From Stenotrophomonas nitritireducens (lineage in GTDB: Bacteria > Pseudomonadota > Gammaproteobacteria > Xanthomonadales > Xanthomonadaceae): 64,000 nucleotides of DNA. The notes beneath the pieces are model-generated. The model saw nothing but the letters and a program-made list of their open reading frames with translations, did no database searches and was not told the DNA's origin. Location: assembly GCF_001431425.1 (NCBI RefSeq), contig NZ_LDJG01000003.1, forward strand, positions 124,001 to 188,000, given 5' to 3'. Every line of letters starts with the position of its first letter. The stretch's first letter is position 1. Below, piece after piece: positions 62,101 through 64,000 of this stretch. Made by a program: the position numbers and the translations under genes.

Positions 62101-63216
62101 CTAGCGTGGCGCGATGTAGCCACCCGCCACGCCGCGCGGCGACAGCACCAGTTGCCAGAGCTGCGCGTGGCGGGTGCGGAAGCTCGCCATCGAGGCGGCC
62201 AGGTAGAAACGCCACATGCGCCGGAAACGTTCGTCGTAGCGCGGATCCAGCCGTTCCCAGGCCGCTTCCACGTTGGCCTGCCATGCCTGCAGCGTACGGT
62301 CGTAGTCGGTGCCGAAGTTGTGCCAGTCCTCCAGCACGAACAGGCCCTCCATCGCCGCGGTGATCTGCGCGGCCGAGGGCAGCATCGAATTGGGGAAGAT
62401 GTAACGGGCGATCCATGGGTCGGTGCGGTCGCGGCTGACGTTGCCGCCGATGCTGTGCAGCAGGAACAATCCGTCCTCGCGCAGGCAGCGCCGCGCCACG
62501 TCGAAATAGCCGCGGTAGTTCTTGACCCCGACGTGCTCGAACATGCCTACGGACAGGATCGCGTCGAATGGTTCGTCCAGCTCGTGGTAATCCTGCAGGC
62601 GGATTTCCACCGGCAGCCCGGCGCACAAGCCACGCGCGAATTCGGCCTGTTCCTGCGAGATGGTGATGCCCACGCCTTCCACGCCGTGGCGTTCGGCGGC
62701 GTACTTCAACGCCTCGCCCCAGCCGCAGCCGATGTCCAGCACGCGCATGCCCGGGCGCAGCCCGAGCTTGCGGCAGATCAGGTCGAGCTTGGCTTCCTGC
62801 GCGTCGTCCAGGTTGCCGGCCTGGCGCCAGTAGCCGCAGCTGTAGACCAGCCGCTTGCCGAGCATCGCCCGGTACAGGTCGTTGCCAAGGTCGTAATGGC
62901 GCCTGCCGACTTCATAACTGCCCTGCCCGGCCTGCAGGTTGAACAGTCTGGCCTTGAGCGCATCCCAGACTTCGCCGCCGCCGTGCACGCGCTCGTCCAG
63001 CCGCGCCGCCAGCAGGTGGGTCAGGAAGGCATCGAGCGAACGCACCTGCCACCAGCCATCCATGTAGCTCTCGCCCAGGCCGAGCGAGCCTTCGGCCAGC
63101 ACCCGCGCATGGAAGCGCGGGTCGAGGATCTCGATGTCCTGCGGGCGCTCACCGCCGGGGGTGATGCCCGCCTCGTGCAGCAGTGCTTCGACACGTCGTT
63201 GCAGCCCTGCATCCAT
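62101..63216 (-). CDS. cfa: cyclopropane-fatty-acyl-phospholipid synthase
   Basis: A 371-residue methyltransferase: N-terminal ILDPRFHARVLAEGSLGLGE and YMDGWW, then HYDLGNDLYRAMLGKRLVYS, the SAM motif VLDIGCGWGEALKYAAERHG, and FDAILSVGMFEHVGVKNY. It methylates double bonds of membrane lipids, helping acid and stationary-phase survival. The length matches E. coli Cfa. Confidence 0.94.
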   Translation of the reverse strand: MDAGLQRRVEALLHEAGITPGGERPQDIEILDPRFHARVLAEGSLGLGESYMDGWWQVRSLDAFLTHLLAARLDERVHGGGEVWDALKARLFNLQAGQGSYEVGRRHYDLGNDLYRAMLGKRLVYSCGYWRQAGNLDDAQEAKLDLICRKLGLRPGMRVLDIGCGWGEALKYAAERHGVEGVGITISQEQAEFARGLCAGLPVEIRLQDYHELDEPFDAILSVGMFEHVGVKNYRGYFDVARRCLREDGLFLLHSIGGNVSRDRTDPWIARYIFPNSMLPSAAQITAAMEGLFVLEDWHNFGTDYDRTLQAWQANVEAAWERLDPRYDERFRRMWRFYLAASMASFRTRHAQLWQLVLSPRGVAGGYIAPR

Positions 63217-63232
63217 CGCTGGCCTCCACGGC

Positions 63233-64000
63233 TCAAGGGTGTGCGAACAGCTCCCGGTAGTCGGCCGCCACGTATGGCAGCAGCACGGCGGCCGGCACGT
63301 CCACGGTCTGCGTTCCGTCCGAATACGGACCGACCTGGTACGGCGGGAAAACGAAACGCAGCGCAGCGATGCGCCCAGCGGCGTCCATCACCGGCTGGAA
63401 CTGCGCGAAATTGGCGGCCTCCGGCGCCGTGCCCTCGTCGATCATCTTCGACAGGTTGCGCACCTGGGCCTGCTGCTCCTCCGGCGTCATCTCCTCGCCC
63501 TGCGCGCGGACCGTCGCCTGCTCCAGCAGCTTGTCGCTGGTGTAGTCGCTGACCGCCTGCCAGCCCTTGGGCGAATCGAGCAGGGACTGCGCGGTCAGCA
63601 ACTGCGCCTTCTCCGGCAGCCAGACGAAACGCGCCTCCAGCGGCTGGCCATGCGCGCCGCCGGTGTAGCTGCTGCCTTCGGCCGACACCGCCACCACGCG
63701 CGGCGTGTCCACGGCCATGTCGAAGGCCAACGACAGTTCATACGGCGCGGTGGGCTTGTCGTTGCCGAGTTCGTCCACCGCCTTGAGCAGTTCGGCCTTG
63801 GCATGCTCGGCATAGTCGGACAGGGCCTGGGCCAGGCCGGGGTACTTGTTGGCGGCAGGCGGATAGCCGATGCCCAGCACATAGCGGGCATTGGTCTCGA
63901 TCACGTCATGCAGTTCCACCGCCGTCGGCGCGGCATCGGCCGGCGCCGCTGCGGCCGGCGCCCCGTCCGTGGCTACCGCCGGCGCCTGCGTGTCGTCCTT
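63233..64000 (-). CDS. DUF3298/RsiV-like secreted protein, 5' end outside window
   Basis: The frame is open to the window edge. The visible 256 residues begin with an Ala/Pro-rich linker and continue to a stop at 63233. DUF4163-like features are IGYPPAANKYPGLAQAL and LSLAFDMAVDTPRVVAV. The C-terminal DUF3298 part has FVFPPYQVGPYSDGTQTV and LLPYVAADYRELF. These are periplasmic or lipoprotein sensors and scaffolds of unknown role. Gap to cfa is 16 bp, so co-transcription is likely. Confidence 0.8.
   Translation of the reverse strand, partial: KDDTQAPAVATDGAPAAAAPADAAPTAVELHDVIETNARYVLGIGYPPAANKYPGLAQALSDYAEHAKAELLKAVDELGNDKPTAPYELSLAFDMAVDTPRVVAVSAEGSSYTGGAHGQPLEARFVWLPEKAQLLTAQSLLDSPKGWQAVSDYTSDKLLEQATVRAQGEEMTPEEQQAQVRNLSKMIDEGTAPEAANFAQFQPVMDAAGRIAALRFVFPPYQVGPYSDGTQTVDVPAAVLLPYVAADYRELFAHP

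Overview
The window looks like chromosomal DNA of a GC-rich gammaproteobacterium of the Xanthomonadaceae/Lysobacteraceae (Pseudoxanthomonas, Luteimonas or Lysobacter-like). This rests on the gene mix: a valine-degradation operon, class III PHA synthase, ppsR/ppsA, small xanthomonad-type conserved proteins and REP-like palindromes. The genus is an inference. Most of the window is ordinary core genome. Two stretches, 1-6250 and 44833-52037, have lower GC, many pseudogenes and defence-type genes.

Region 1 (1-6250, accessory): the end of an unknown gene, a retron cassette (candidate msr-msd RNA, reverse transcriptase, ATPase-TOPRIM effector overlapping by 4 nt), an IS3 transposase remnant, a broken Tle1/DUF2235-like lipoprotein and a protein with a PD-(D/E)XK-like end.

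Region 2 (6340-20100): a cobalamin riboswitch leads into mmsA, acyl-CoA dehydrogenase, enoyl-CoA hydratase, 3-hydroxyisobutyryl-CoA hydrolase and mmsB (valine to propionyl-CoA), followed by queH. A methionine locus follows: MetF-like plus MetR-like regulator on the minus strand, divergent from FMN reductase, MesX and MesD, a folate-independent, oxygen-linked methionine synthase system. After an 880-bp stretch with no recognisable gene come a DUF4124 protein and a duplicated tRNA-Ala/tRNA-Glu cassette.

Region 3 (20100-44500, core): response regulator, tRNA-Leu, tex, PhaC/PhaE PHA synthase, pssA, NUDIX hydrolase, ppsR divergent from ppsA, TatD DNase, tcdA, a c-type cytochrome, cold-shock protein, pldA, ArsC-like protein, sterol desaturase-like protein, GST, class I fumarase, a 77-bp tandem repeat, and an ECF41 sigma factor with its carboxymuconolactone decarboxylase partner.

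Region 4 (44546-52682, island): a TRIC/UPF0126 membrane gene is interrupted after codon 95. A 272-bp near-identical direct repeat of its 5' part occurs at both ends, so the right-hand copy is whole again. Inside are an integrase N-terminus cut by a 1.2-kb IS3-family element, a TIGR04141/DUF6119 protein, a small membrane zinc-ribbon-like protein, a nucleoside-deoxyribosyltransferase/TIR-like protein whose last residues copy the SSB C-terminal tip, and an HNH endonuclease. This is probably an immobilised defence island.

Region 5 (52700-64000, core): BON protein, fused ABC exporter, ferredoxin-NADP reductase, a membrane-anchored tandem AAA+ ATPase, a HigBA locus with a frameshifted toxin, glutathione peroxidase, secreted M3 dipeptidase, cyclopropane fatty acid synthase and the end of a DUF3298-like protein.
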